This document shows, piece after piece, positions 1 to 8,996 of a stretch of 57,040 bases of DNA (position 1 is the first letter of the stretch; each line of letters starts with the position of its first letter). Source of the DNA: an uncultured Acidobacteriaceae bacterium (GTDB lineage Bacteria; Acidobacteriota; Terriglobia; Terriglobales; Acidobacteriaceae); NCBI GenBank assembly GCA_903849645.1, contig CAINJJ010000027.1, positions 1 to 57,040 on the forward strand, read 5' to 3'. The translations under genes were made by a program, and so were the position numbers. Below the pieces are notes generated by a model. The model saw only the letters and a list, made by a program, of their open reading frames with translations. It did no database searches and was not told where the DNA came from.

Positions 1-1
1 C

Positions 2-2236
2 CTCCACGACGTGCGCATCGAGCTTTACGGCGCCGATGGCAGCCGCGTGGACCGCATCGAGGGCAGCGAGTTCGAGTATGACCAGAAGGCGGGCACGGCC
101 AAGGCCGCAGGCCAGGTGGAGATCACCGTCATGCGGCCCGGTGTGGCTCCGGCCATCGCCCCCAAGGCCACCCCCGGCCAGGTTGTGGGCAGCAAGGCCA
201 ACCCCCTCGCCTCGGCTGTGGACAAGGCCGCTTCAGGCGAGATTCACGTCAAGACCAGCGGCCTAACCTTTGACCAGAACACCGGCATGGCCGCCACCCG
301 CCAGCGCGTGGAGTTTGACCTGGCCCAGGGCTCAGGCAGCGCGCAGGGGGCGGTCTATGACTCCGGGAAGGGCCTGCTGACACTCGACCATGCCGTGGAA
401 CTGACAACGCGCCGTGGTCCGGCCACCCTCACCCTCCACGCCGCCCACGCCGAGTTTGAGCGCGATGACCAGCTCTGCCGGATGACTGCCGCCACCGCCG
501 ACTATCAGGGAGGCCAGGCCGCCGCCGGCCAGGCCACCATCGCCTTTCGCGACAACGGGTCCGCCGAAAGGCTAGACGCATCCTCCGGATTCACCCTCAC
601 GACGAACTCCGGCAGCCGGCTCGCGGCGCCCACCGGCCAAATCGAGTTTGACGAGCACAACCAGCCCCATCATGGCCGCCTGACCGGCGGCGTCACCATG
701 GATGGATCCAGCCAGGCCAGGGGCACGGAGAGAGTCCTGCACGGAACAGCGCCCACCGCGGATCTGCAATTCACCTCCCAGGGCGGTCTCCGCCACGCGC
801 ATCTCGAGCGGGGCGTGGAACTCGACAGCACCGAACGCAGCCAGGCAGGCAGCGAACCGCTCCGGTCCACGCGCCACTGGCGCTCGCCGGTGGCTGATGC
901 CGAGTTCCGCGAAGCCGGCCACGGACGAATGGAACTGGCCTCCATCCACGGAGCGGGCGGCGTCGCCATCACCGGTGAGAGCCAGCGCGGCCAGGGCCCG
1001 GTCACTCCTTCGCGCGTCCAGGCAGACGACATCACAGGCCAGTTTGCCGAGGGCTCCACGCTCACCGCAATCACCGGCGCTGGCCACGCCCTCATCGAAC
1101 AGACCACCCCCAAAGGCGACCGCCAGACCACCAGCGGCGACCGGTTGGATGTCCGGTTCAGCGCGGACGCAAACCCGGCCGTGAAGGCCGCCGCCAGTCG
1201 CGATGCCGCCGCCGCCGGACAGATTCAGGCCGCGACCGTCGACGGCCACGTCATTCTTCTGGACCAGCCTGCGGCAAAGCCCGGCGTCCAGCCCCCAGCC
1301 CCCCTCCGCGCCACCGCGGGCCACGCCGTCTATGAGTCGGAGGGCCAGTGGCTGCGCCTCACCCTCTCCCCCAGGGTCGAGAGCGGAGGGCTCCAGCTCA
1401 CGTCTGACAAGATCGACGTCTCCCAGGCCTCCGGCGATGCCTTTGCCCGCGGCAACGTCAAGGCCACCTGGCTCGAATCCCCCGGCCCGCTCCAGCAGAA
1501 GGCCGTCCCTGGCACCTCAGCCCTGGGTGGAATCGCCCTCGGCGGCCAGGGTCCCGCGCACGCCGTCGCTGCCGAAGCCCAGCTCCAGCGCGCCAGCGGC
1601 GAAACCACCTTCCGCGGCCAGGCGCGCCTCTGGCAACAGGCCAACTCCATCGCCGCTCCGGTCATCGTCATTGACCGCACCCGTCAGACTCTGACCGCCC
1701 GCGCCACCGACCCCGCAGACCCCGTGCGGGCCGTCCTGCTCAGCGCTGCCGCCCTCACGCCGGGCAGGGAAGGGGCGGCTCATCAGGCGTCACCCACGCT
1801 CATCCGCGTCCGCGGCTCGGACCTCAAATACTCCGACGCCGAGCACAAAGCCGTGATTCATGGCGGCGCGGCTGGCGGCGTCGTGGCGGAGTTGGGCGCC
1901 GTCACCGTCAGCTCCAGCCAGGTGGAGCTGGCCCTCTTGCCGCCCGGCAATCACGCCGGCAAGGACAGCGCCTCAGCGCAGGTGGACCGCATGACCGCCC
2001 GCGGCCAGGTCGTGCTCACCTCCCAGGGCAGGCGCGGAACCGGCGACCAGTTGACCTTTGCCAATGAAACCGGCGACTACGTCCTCACCGGCACGGCCGC
2101 CGCGCCCCCCCGCATGACCGACCCAGTCCGCGGCTCGGTCACCGGAGAGGCTTTGATTTTCCATAGCCGCGATGATAGCGTCAGTATCGAAGGCGGCGGA
2201 CGCAAAACCACGACGCAGACCACGGCGCCCAAGTGA
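2..2236 (+). CDS. lptA: LptA/OstA-family LPS transport protein (5' end outside window)
   Basis: The reading frame is already open at the first base, so the true start lies upstream and at least 745 residues are visible. The first 40 residues ([15 protein letters not shown] and around) look like the beta-strand layout of an LptC/LptA OstA fold. Further OstA-like stretches recur, for example near residues 80-130, 440-470 and 640-720 ([20 protein letters not shown], then GDYVLTG), as in the periplasmic bridge that carries LPS from the inner membrane to LptDE. It ends 40 bp before lptB, matching the lptA-lptB order of other diderms. The length is far above the roughly 185 residues of Proteobacterial LptA, so this is probably a fused LptC/LptA or a multi-repeat bridge. 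Family assignment rests on motif feel plus context; exact domain limits are not resolved. Confidence 0.78.
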   Translation, partial: LHDVRIELYGADGSRVDRIEGSEFEYDQKAGTAKAAGQVEITVMRPGVAPAIAPKATPGQVVGSKANPLASAVDKAASGEIHVKTSGLTFDQNTGMAATRQRVEFDLAQGSGSAQGAVYDSGKGLLTLDHAVELTTRRGPATLTLHAAHAEFERDDQLCRMTAATADYQGGQAAAGQATIAFRDNGSAERLDASSGFTLTTNSGSRLAAPTGQIEFDEHNQPHHGRLTGGVTMDGSSQARGTERVLHGTAPTADLQFTSQGGLRHAHLERGVELDSTERSQAGSEPLRSTRHWRSPVADAEFREAGHGRMELASIHGAGGVAITGESQRGQGPVTPSRVQADDITGQFAEGSTLTAITGAGHALIEQTTPKGDRQTTSGDRLDVRFSADANPAVKAAASRDAAAAGQIQAATVDGHVILLDQPAAKPGVQPPAPLRATAGHAVYESEGQWLRLTLSPRVESGGLQLTSDKIDVSQASGDAFARGNVKATWLESPGPLQQKAVPGTSALGGIALGGQGPAHAVAAEAQLQRASGETTFRGQARLWQQANSIAAPVIVIDRTRQTLTARATDPADPVRAVLLSAAALTPGREGAAHQASPTLIRVRGSDLKYSDAEHKAVIHGGAAGGVVAELGAVTVSSSQVELALLPPGNHAGKDSASAQVDRMTARGQVVLTSQGRRGTGDQLTFANETGDYVLTGTAAAPPRMTDPVRGSVTGEALIFHSRDDSVSIEGGGRKTTTQTTAPK

Positions 2237-2276
2237 GCCCGAACGCAAGTTGGATGAGGCGGCGGAAGCGAGCCTG

Positions 2277-3005
2277 ATGGAAACACTGATCGCAGAGGGA
2301 ATCGGCAAGACCTACAAGGGACGCCCGGTAGTCCGCGGTGTGGACCTGAAAATCAGCCGCGGCGAGGTGGTCGGCCTCCTCGGGCCCAACGGCGCCGGCA
2401 AAACCACCAGCTTTTACATGATTGTGGGCCTCGTGCCTCCCCAGACCGGGCGCATCCTCGTGGACCAGACCGACATCACCCGCGTGCCCATGTACCTGCG
2501 CGCCCGCAACTACGGCATCAGCTACCTGCCCCAGGAGCCCTCGGTCTTCCGCAAGCTCACAGTCGAAGAAAACATTCTGGCCGTGCTTGAAGCCCAGCCA
2601 CTGGGCAGCCGCGAGCGCAAGACCCGCGCCGAGCGCCTCATCCAGCAGTTGAACCTGGGACACATCCGCACCACCCGCGGCTATGCGCTCTCGGGCGGTG
2701 AGAGGCGCAGGGTTGAGATCGCCCGCTCCCTCTGCATCCAGCCCAACTTCATCCTGCTCGATGAGCCCTTCAGCGGCATCGACCCCATCGCCGTCCTCGA
2801 ACTGCAGAAGATCATCTTCGACCTCAAGGCCAGCGGCATCGGCATCCTCATCACCGACCACAATGTGCGCGAGACCCTCAGCGTCACCGACCGCGCCTAC
2901 ATCATCGCCGAGGGCCGCATCATCTTTGCCGGAACCCCCCACGAACTGGGCAACAATCCCGATGTCCGGCGCCTCTATCTGGGAGAAGGTTTCTCCATGG
3001 GTTGA
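2277..3005 (+). CDS. lptB: LPS export ABC transporter ATP-binding protein LptB
   Basis: LptB powers extraction of LPS from the inner membrane through LptFG. The 242-residue product from the ATG at 2277 has Walker A GPNGAGKT near residue 40, a Q-loop at [12 protein letters not shown], the signature [13 protein letters not shown], Walker [13 protein letters not shown] and the switch His in DHNVRE. The LptB-specific wording of the signature and the SGIDP motif separate it from other ABC ATPases. The frame stays open back to 2172, but that extension overlaps lptA and is not family-like, so the ATG at 2277 is preferred; it gives the normal LptB length. It lies 40 bp after lptA and about 220 bp before rpoN. 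Confidence 0.95.
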   Translation: METLIAEGIGKTYKGRPVVRGVDLKISRGEVVGLLGPNGAGKTTSFYMIVGLVPPQTGRILVDQTDITRVPMYLRARNYGISYLPQEPSVFRKLTVEENILAVLEAQPLGSRERKTRAERLIQQLNLGHIRTTRGYALSGGERRRVEIARSLCIQPNFILLDEPFSGIDPIAVLELQKIIFDLKASGIGILITDHNVRETLSVTDRAYIIAEGRIIFAGTPHELGNNPDVRRLYLGEGFSMG

Positions 3006-3225
3006 TGAACTGCTCCGGAGGGGTAGAAAATGGGGACGTGGCCGGGAATCGCCCGGCGGCCCACCCAAGCCGGTTCGGACGGACTAGTATCCATCCAGGC
3101 GAGGATTCCGGGATTGGAAGCATCCCAAACCGGGACATTGTTATCGACGCTTGTCATTTTGACCATGAGCCAATTCCTCACCCGATTAAACTGACGGTGA
3201 GTCCAGACGGGAATGAGTTTCTTTT

Positions 3226-4815
3226 ATGGCGCTGCTGCAGCCCAAATTAAGCTTGAAGGTCGCACAACGCCAGGTCCTGACTCCAGGCTTGATGCAGATG
3301 GTGAGCGTGCTTGCGCTCAACAAGCTCGAGCTCAAGGAGATGATCGATGCCGAGATGGTTGAAAATCCCGTCCTGGAAGAGATTGACGAGTCAGTTCCGA
3401 TGTTGGATCAGGTCGCGGGCCGCGAGGAGCGCATGGAGCGCGGAGCGGAGGAGCCCCCGCCTCCCCCCAAGGACCCATTCAACGAAGTCGACTTCGGATC
3501 GTATTTCCAGGAGTATCTTGACCCCGGCTACCGCACGCAGCCGGAGTATGAAGAGAGCGAAAAGCCCTCGTTTGAGAACTTTCTCTCCCAGCCTACGACT
3601 CTTTCCGATCACCTGGCGTGGCAACTGGGGGCTCTGACCCTCGACCCCAGCCTCCAGTATGCGGCCGAGTTTGTCATCGGCAACCTCGATGAAGACGGAT
3701 ACCTCGTCGGCGGCGAGCAGGAACTGGTCGAGTCCTTCGGTGAAGTTCCCCAGGCGGGTTCGGCGGAGGACCAGGAGCAGGAGAACACCGAGGCCCTCGA
3801 ACTGCTCCGCCGGGGCATTGACCTGGTGCAGCATCTCGACCCCGCCGGCATCGGCGCCCGTGACCTCCGCGAGTGCCTCCTCATTCAGATCGCCGCCCAG
3901 CAGCACGAGTTTGACCATCTCTTCGCCCACCATCCCGTCGACCCGGAAGCTGACCCACATGGCAGCTTTCGCGCCGAGGCCGAGGCCCGGCTTCAGGAGC
4001 GCCGTCGCAGCATTGAAGTCGCCGCTCTGATTGTGGACAAGCACTTGCAACTGCTCCAGAAGCGAGACGTCAAGGACCTCGCCCGTGTTCTCCAGATATC
4101 GCAAGTGGAGGCGCATGCCGGCATCGAGTTTATCCGCACCCTTGACCCCCGGCCGGGCCGCCTTTACAACCGCGACCAGACGCGCCTCATCGAGCCGGAT
4201 GTGGTCTTTATCAAGCAGGGCGGCGAGTGGATGGTCTCCATGAACGAGGAGAATCTGCCCAGCCTCCGCCTCAGCCGCCGCTACCGCCAGATGCTCTCCG
4301 CCCAGGGCACCGACAAAGAGGTCAAGGACTACGTCAAGGAGCGCTTCCGCTCCGCCCTCCAACTCATGCGCAACATCGCCCAGCGCAAGAGCACCATCCT
4401 GCGCACCTGCGAGGTGATCGTCCGCCGCCAGCAGGAGTTTCTTGACAAGGGCATTGAGGCCCTGCGCCCCATGATGATCAAGGAGGTGGCCGAGGAGATA
4501 GGCGTCCATCCCTCCACCGTCTCCCGCGCCGTGGCCAATAAGTACGCGCACACCCCGCAGGGCGTCATCGAGCTCCGCTTCTTCTTCTCCGAGGGCTCCA
4601 ACGGCCCCGAGGGCGCGGATACCCCTCTGCTCCTGCTCAAGCGCAAGGTGCGCAAGTTCATCGAGGATGAGGATGCCCGCCATCCCCTCACTGACGACCA
4701 GTTGGCGGCCATGCTCCAGGCCCAGGGCATCCAGTTGACCCGCCGCACCGTCGCCAAATACCGCGAGGACATGAACATCCCCAGCACCCATCAGCGCCGC
4801 CGCCGCGAGGGCTGA
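3226..4815 (+). CDS. rpoN: RNA polymerase sigma-54 factor
   Basis: Sigma-54 directs RNA polymerase to -24/-12 promoters that need AAA+ activators. The 529 residues show region I at the N terminus (LKVAQRQVLTPGLMQMV, the activator-responsive segment), an acidic variable region around residues 45-120, the core-binding domain, the HTH region (GVHPSTVSRAVANKYAHTPQ) and the C-terminal RpoN box RRTVAKYRE that reads the -24 element. Length and order match the family. The ATG at 3226 has only a weak GAG upstream but gives the canonical MALLQPKLSLK start. The 220 bp in front could hold its own promoter: a TAGTAT hexamer lies at 3085, without a convincing -35. Confidence 0.97.
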   Translation: MALLQPKLSLKVAQRQVLTPGLMQMVSVLALNKLELKEMIDAEMVENPVLEEIDESVPMLDQVAGREERMERGAEEPPPPPKDPFNEVDFGSYFQEYLDPGYRTQPEYEESEKPSFENFLSQPTTLSDHLAWQLGALTLDPSLQYAAEFVIGNLDEDGYLVGGEQELVESFGEVPQAGSAEDQEQENTEALELLRRGIDLVQHLDPAGIGARDLRECLLIQIAAQQHEFDHLFAHHPVDPEADPHGSFRAEAEARLQERRRSIEVAALIVDKHLQLLQKRDVKDLARVLQISQVEAHAGIEFIRTLDPRPGRLYNRDQTRLIEPDVVFIKQGGEWMVSMNEENLPSLRLSRRYRQMLSAQGTDKEVKDYVKERFRSALQLMRNIAQRKSTILRTCEVIVRRQQEFLDKGIEALRPMMIKEVAEEIGVHPSTVSRAVANKYAHTPQGVIELRFFFSEGSNGPEGADTPLLLLKRKVRKFIEDEDARHPLTDDQLAAMLQAQGIQLTRRTVAKYREDMNIPSTHQRRRREG

Positions 4816-4948
4816 GCCCAAAGCGGGAGACAGCTCTTTGCGGCGCACCGCTTGTTTTTCTCCACACCCCCCGGCAAATGCTATAGAATCCGAGGTTCTC
4901 CAGCCGGGAAGCCGAGCGCGGAGAACCAACAGAAAGCGGAGGCTGACC

Positions 4949-5581
4949 ATGGAAGTGGAGTTCACCGCGAGACAAGTGAAGATCTCCAAGGCGCTGCGCA
5001 CGCAGGCCGACGAGGGTATGCAACGAATCGCCCGCATCATGGGCAAAACCGCCAGCGCCAGCATCACATTCAGCACCCAGAAGCGCCTCCTCATCGCCGA
5101 GGTCACCATCAAGGCGCGTCTCCAGACCATCGCGGCCACGGGCAAGGCCGACACCATCGAGTCCGCGCTGCGCCAGGCCATCGAGCACGCGGAAAACCAG
5201 GCCCGCCGCCATCGCGACCGCCGCCTTGAGAGCAAGCGCCTGCCCAAGGAGGAGAAGGTTCTCACCGCGCCTCCCGTCGCCCGGCCCAAGTCCCGCGCCG
5301 CCCAGCCGGAGCCGGCCGCGGACGGCAAGCCTGCTGCGCGCTCCACCAAGGGACGCGCCGCCATCGCCGTTCATTCCTTTCCCCCGCGCAAGGCGGTGGT
5401 CGAGTCCCACATCGTCAAAAGCAGCGACTCGATCGCCCTCCGGCCCATGAGCATCGAAGAGGCGGTCAAGGACACCGAGTTCCGCGATCGCGATCTGCTC
5501 GTCTTCCGCAGCACCTCCGGGGAGCTGTTCGTTCTCCATCGCCGCCGCGACGGCCAGATGGAACTGGTCGAGATTCCATAA
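4949..5581 (+). CDS. hpf: ribosome hibernation promoting factor, long form
   Basis: HPF binds the 30S decoding centre and dimerises or silences 70S ribosomes in stationary phase. The 210-residue product has the N-terminal S30AE/YfiA fold (EVEFTARQVKISKALRTQAD, then the basic helix HAENQARRHRDRR) and a C-terminal ribosome-dimerisation domain (IALRPMSIEEAVKD, FRSTSGELFVLHRRRDG). The two are joined by a Pro/Ala/Lys-rich linker. This two-domain layout is the long form that dimerises without RMF. The ATG at 4949 is preceded by GCGGAGG at a good distance; the frame extends upstream to 4838 but without homology. A TATAGAAT hexamer near 4882 may be a -10. The position directly after rpoN is classical. 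Confidence 0.93.
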   Translation: MEVEFTARQVKISKALRTQADEGMQRIARIMGKTASASITFSTQKRLLIAEVTIKARLQTIAATGKADTIESALRQAIEHAENQARRHRDRRLESKRLPKEEKVLTAPPVARPKSRAAQPEPAADGKPAARSTKGRAAIAVHSFPPRKAVVESHIVKSSDSIALRPMSIEEAVKDTEFRDRDLLVFRSTSGELFVLHRRRDGQMELVEIP

Positions 5582-5615
5582 CAGCCTCCAACCCTCCAAC
5601 CCCCTGAAACCGCAG

Positions 5616-5643
5616 GCGCGCCGCCCTCCCCTGGGTGGCGCGC
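5616..5643 (+). terminator. GC-rich hairpin after hpf
   Basis: An 11-bp stem with one G-T pair (arm GCGCGCCGCCC, loop TCCCCT, arm GGGTGGCGCGC) begins 34 bp after the hpf stop. There is no T tract, so it may be a transcript-end stabiliser or a weak terminator rather than a full intrinsic one. It separates hpf from the downstream c-di-GMP gene. Confidence 0.4.
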
Positions 5644-5782
5644 TGCCCCTCCTGCCTCCGGGTCCACGTCTGCCGCGCCCACAAGAATCCTCCGCCCATG
5701 GGATTCATCCCCTCAACCCAACGTGACTTTTGTCCCTCCCTCTACCCGGTTTAGGGGATTTTAAAGAGTGCGCGTGCGGCCT

Positions 5783-5788
5783 AGCATG
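5783..5788 (+). promoter_or_regulatory. possible -10 (TAGCAT) for a leaderless transcript
   Basis: TAGCAT ends 7 nt before an in-frame GTG at 5795, and the next codon is the ATG at 5798. No ribosome-binding site is visible in front of either. No good -35 is present, so this is tentative. The same hexamer at the same distance precedes rapZ at 7931. Confidence 0.25.
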
Positions 5789-5797
5789 GTCCGAGTG

Positions 5798-7882
5798 ATG
5801 CCGGAAATCAGCGCAATTCCCTGGAGCCCCATGACCTTGAATCTTCCGGAGAACTCGGAGTTTGCCGGGCAGCAGGAGGTTCTGGACGCCCTGCCGGTGC
5901 TGGTTTTCCTTGAGCGCGCAGGGAACATCGTCTTTGCCAATGCCGAGGCGCGCCAGATGCTGGGCATGGCCGACGAGCCATGGCTCCAGCGCCCCGTCGA
6001 AGATGTTCTGTGGGGCCTCTTTCCCGGCACCGCCGAGCCGCAGACGCAGCTCACCGGCACCCGCCGCGGCAGCCCGTTTCACGCCACTCTCCCCTCCAAG
6101 AGCGGCCGCCTCTATCCCGTCGAGGGCACTTACAGCATCGTCAACCCCCAGTTGCGCGAGGCGGTCATTGTGGCCCATCCAGGAGGCCGCGACCGGGCCG
6201 CCAGGCCCCGCCTCATGGAAGACGTGCTCTCTTGCATCCCCGAGGCCGTGGCCATCGTCTACGGAAACCACGTCCTCTATACCAACGCCGCCTTCACCCA
6301 CATGTTCGGCTACGCCGCCGACGAGGTCAGCGGCGGCAACCTCCGCGACTTCATTGTCCCCCCCACCCGCCAGCACGAAAACGCGCTCATGCGCAAGACC
6401 GTGGATCAGCACGGCTCCGCCGCCCTTGAGACCGTCCGCATCAACAAGCAGGGCGAACTGGTCGACGTGGCCCTTCTCGCCGCCCCGCTCATTGTCAACG
6501 GAGAAAAGGCCGGCTACATCCTCAGCTATCGCGACATCGGCGAACGCAAGGAGATTGAAGCCAAGCTCCAGCACGACGCCATGCACGACACCCTCACCGG
6601 CTTGCCCAATCGCGCCCTGTTCCTTGACCGCCTGGGTCTGGCCCTCACCCGCAGGTCGCGGCGCAGCGACCAGGGCTGCGGCGTGCTTTACATCGATCTC
6701 GACCGCTTCAAGGTGGTCAATGACACGCTGGGCCACGCCGCCGGCGACGAGTTGCTGGTCGCTGTGGCCGCTCGTCTCTCCGCCGCCGTCCGGCCCCAGG
6801 ACACGGCCGCCCGCATCGGCGGCGACGAGTTCGCCATCCTGGTTGAGAACATCCTCTCCACCGCCGATCTCGACATCGTCGCCAGCCGCATCCTGGCCGA
6901 GATGGGCCGCGCCTTCCAGATATTCGGTCACTCCCTTGACGCGGGAGCTTCCATCGGCGCCGCCATGGCTGGACCCGGCCACACCGCGCCCGAGATGCTC
7001 ATCCGCGACGCCGACCTGGCCATGTATCGCGCCAAGCAGGGCGGCGGAGGCCACTTCGAAATCTACGACAAGCACTTGGAGGCGCGATCTACCGGCCATC
7101 AGGAGCGCGAGCGCGAGTTGCGCCACGTCCTCGACAAGCGGAACTTTGAAATCTGGTACCAGCCCATCTTCCGCCTCGAAGACGGCAAGCTTGAGGCCTT
7201 TGAATCCCTCCTCCGCTGGCGCAGGTCTGACGGCACCATTGGCTCGTTCCAGAACCTTCTCTCCGTCGCCGAAGATACAGGCCTCTCCATCAGCCTGGGC
7301 CGCGAGACGGCAGAGACCGTCTGTCTTCAGTTGCGCAACTGGACCGAAGCCCTGCCCCAGGCGCCCCTCACGCTCACCATCAACGTGACCCATCGCCAGT
7401 TCTACCATCCTGACTTTGTGGCCCAGATCAGCCGCAGCGTGGCCGCCTCCGGTGTTGATCCCGCGCGCCTGCTGTTTGAGATCGCCGAGACCACGCTCAA
7501 CGAAAACCCCGATGCCGCCGTGGGCATCCTCCAGCGCATGGTGGACTGCAATGTACGCCTCGCCATCGACAACTTCGGCTCGGCCCTCGCGCCTTTGAAC
7601 TACCTTGTCCGCCTGCCCATTGACATGCTCAAGCTCGATCCCAAGCTGACCGCCGCCGCCACATCCACCGGCCGCCAGATCGCTGTGCTGGAGTCGCTCA
7701 TTCACCTTGGCCGCAACCTCGGCGTTCAGGTGGTGGGGCAGGGAATCGAGAGCCCTGCTCAACTGGAAGCCCTGCGCCGCCTCGGATGCGAAATGGGCCA
7801 GGGCCATCTGCTCGCTCATGCCCTCGAGCCATCCTGGGCCCTCCGCCTCGCCGCGGAGAATTACGGCGTCATCGCGCCTTGA
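5798..7882 (+). CDS. PAS-PAS-GGDEF-EAL cyclic-di-GMP protein with degenerate EAL site
   Basis: About 694 residues. There are two PAS-like sensor segments: roughly residues 20-120 with VLVFLERAGNIVFANAEA, and 140-245 with MFGYAADEV and the PAC-like SYRDIGERK. They are followed by a GGDEF domain and an EAL domain. The GGDEF motif is intact at 6818-6832, with an RPQD inhibitory I-site exactly five residues before it, so diguanylate cyclase activity is likely. The EAL domain keeps the first Glu (ESLLRW), the Asn of INVTHRQF, the Glu of EIAETTL and the Lys of LKLD. However, DDFG has become DNFG (7568-7573) and EGVE has become QGIE (Gln at 7739-7741), replacing a metal ligand and a catalytic Glu. 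It is soluble, with no membrane segment. It sits between hpf and rapZ, where ptsN lies in Enterobacteria. The start is uncertain: GTG 5768, ATG 5786, GTG 5795 and ATG 5798 are all in frame. Confidence 0.9.
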   Translation: MPEISAIPWSPMTLNLPENSEFAGQQEVLDALPVLVFLERAGNIVFANAEARQMLGMADEPWLQRPVEDVLWGLFPGTAEPQTQLTGTRRGSPFHATLPSKSGRLYPVEGTYSIVNPQLREAVIVAHPGGRDRAARPRLMEDVLSCIPEAVAIVYGNHVLYTNAAFTHMFGYAADEVSGGNLRDFIVPPTRQHENALMRKTVDQHGSAALETVRINKQGELVDVALLAAPLIVNGEKAGYILSYRDIGERKEIEAKLQHDAMHDTLTGLPNRALFLDRLGLALTRRSRRSDQGCGVLYIDLDRFKVVNDTLGHAAGDELLVAVAARLSAAVRPQDTAARIGGDEFAILVENILSTADLDIVASRILAEMGRAFQIFGHSLDAGASIGAAMAGPGHTAPEMLIRDADLAMYRAKQGGGGHFEIYDKHLEARSTGHQERERELRHVLDKRNFEIWYQPIFRLEDGKLEAFESLLRWRRSDGTIGSFQNLLSVAEDTGLSISLGRETAETVCLQLRNWTEALPQAPLTLTINVTHRQFYHPDFVAQISRSVAASGVDPARLLFEIAETTLNENPDAAVGILQRMVDCNVRLAIDNFGSALAPLNYLVRLPIDMLKLDPKLTAAATSTGRQIAVLESLIHLGRNLGVQVVGQGIESPAQLEALRRLGCEMGQGHLLAHALEPSWALRLAAENYGVIAP

Positions 7883-7930
7883 GCCTTGCCCGTCTGATCC
7901 ACGGCCATGCGCGAACCGGCCGCCGCGGTG

Positions 7931-7936
7931 TAGCAT
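7931..7936 (+). promoter_or_regulatory. possible -10 (TAGCAT) for leaderless rapZ mRNA
   Basis: TAGCAT ends 7 nt before the A of the rapZ ATG (7943), the spacing expected if transcription began at the start codon. No Shine-Dalgarno sequence is present. No convincing -35 element is seen. Confidence 0.25.
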
Positions 7937-7942
7937 GACCCC

Positions 7943-8872
7943 ATGACGCCCAAAAAGCCGGCGCCCCGCGCGACCTCCCGGCGCACCCCCGCCAAAGCAG
8001 CCCAATCCGAAGCCGTCACCGGCAAGGAACTCGTCATTGTCACCGGCATCTCTGGCGCCGGCAAGGCCTCCGCGCTCAAGGACTTTGAAGATCTCGGCTT
8101 TCACGCCGTAGACAACCTGCCCCTCGAACTTCTCCCCGATTTCGCCGTCCTTGTCGGCAAATCAACGGAGATCAAGAAGGCCGCCATCGTGGTGGACATC
8201 CGCGAGGGCCAGACCCTCGACCGGCTCCCCGAGATCCTCAAGCAGGTCAAGAAAGTGCTTCCCACCCGCGTCGTCTTTCTCGACGCCCAGGATGCGGTCC
8301 TGGTCCGGCGCTACTCCGAGACCCGCCGCCCCCACCCCCTGCGCAAGTCAGACACCGTCTCCCGCTCCATCGTGGAAGAGCGCCAGCTCCTTGACCCCAT
8401 TCGCAACGTGGCCGACACCCTCATAGACACCTCCAACTTCAACGTCCACGAGCTGCGCGCCCACATCCAGGCCCGTTTCGGCAGCGAGAACCAGAGCATG
8501 CAACTGCTGGTCAGTTGCCTCAGCTTCGGCTTCAAAAACGGCGTGCCTCTCGACGCCGACATGGTCTTCGACGTCCGCTTCCTGCCCAACCCCCACTTTG
8601 TCCCCGAGTTTCGCAAGCTCACCGGCCAGGACCCCAAAGTGGCCGCATACGTCCGCAAGTTCCCCCAGACCAAAGAGTTCCTGGCCAGGGTCACGGACCT
8701 CATGCTTTACCTGGTTCCCCACTATGTCAAAGAGGGCAAGAGCTACCTCACAGTGGCCTTTGGCTGCACCGGCGGCCAGCACCGCAGCGTCATGATGGCC
8801 GAGGAGATGACCAAGCGCCTCAAGAAGACCGGCTACCAGGTCAAGGCCGTCCACCGCGACATGCCCCGCTAG
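7943..8872 (+). CDS. rapZ: RapZ/YvcJ-family nucleotide-binding protein
   Basis: In Enterobacteria RapZ binds the small RNA GlmZ and passes it to RNase E, tuning glucosamine-6-phosphate synthesis; outside that group the family is a nucleotide-binding protein of less certain role. The 309 residues show the N-terminal P-loop (TGISGAGKASAL), the family motif FEDLGFHAVDNLP, a middle region with RRPHPL, and the strongly conserved C-terminal domain (SFGFKNGVPLDADMVFDVRF, GCTGGQHRSV, VHRDM). The P-loop has Ala where most P-loops have Ser/Thr after Lys. A 25-residue basic N-terminal extension precedes the domain. Its place downstream of rpoN and hpf matches the classical locus. Confidence 0.93.
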   Translation: MTPKKPAPRATSRRTPAKAAQSEAVTGKELVIVTGISGAGKASALKDFEDLGFHAVDNLPLELLPDFAVLVGKSTEIKKAAIVVDIREGQTLDRLPEILKQVKKVLPTRVVFLDAQDAVLVRRYSETRRPHPLRKSDTVSRSIVEERQLLDPIRNVADTLIDTSNFNVHELRAHIQARFGSENQSMQLLVSCLSFGFKNGVPLDADMVFDVRFLPNPHFVPEFRKLTGQDPKVAAYVRKFPQTKEFLARVTDLMLYLVPHYVKEGKSYLTVAFGCTGGQHRSVMMAEEMTKRLKKTGYQVKAVHRDMPR

Positions 8873-8945
8873 GGCGTTTCCCGATGCCGGCAACGTTCGG
8901 GCCTGTGCAAATCTGGAAACTGCTCTGGCGCAAGAGTTGCAGCCA

Positions 8946-8981
8946 GGCCCGCGTGATGAAGCGCTCATCGCCTTGCGGGCC
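8946..8981 (+). terminator. nested hairpin between convergent rapZ and the giant secreted protein
   Basis: Outer arms GGCCCGC and GCGGGCC enclose an inner GATGA/TCATC stem. It lies between the 3' ends of two convergent genes and could end either transcript. No T tract is present. Confidence 0.3.
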
Positions 8982-8996
8982 ATGAGCACTCCCTCG

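Noticed and set aside
5705..8104. Long open frame on the minus strand opposite the c-di-GMP gene and rapZ
   Set aside because: It mirrors high-GC codon bias of the plus-strand genes, has no domain, and the plus-strand frame has clear motifs.
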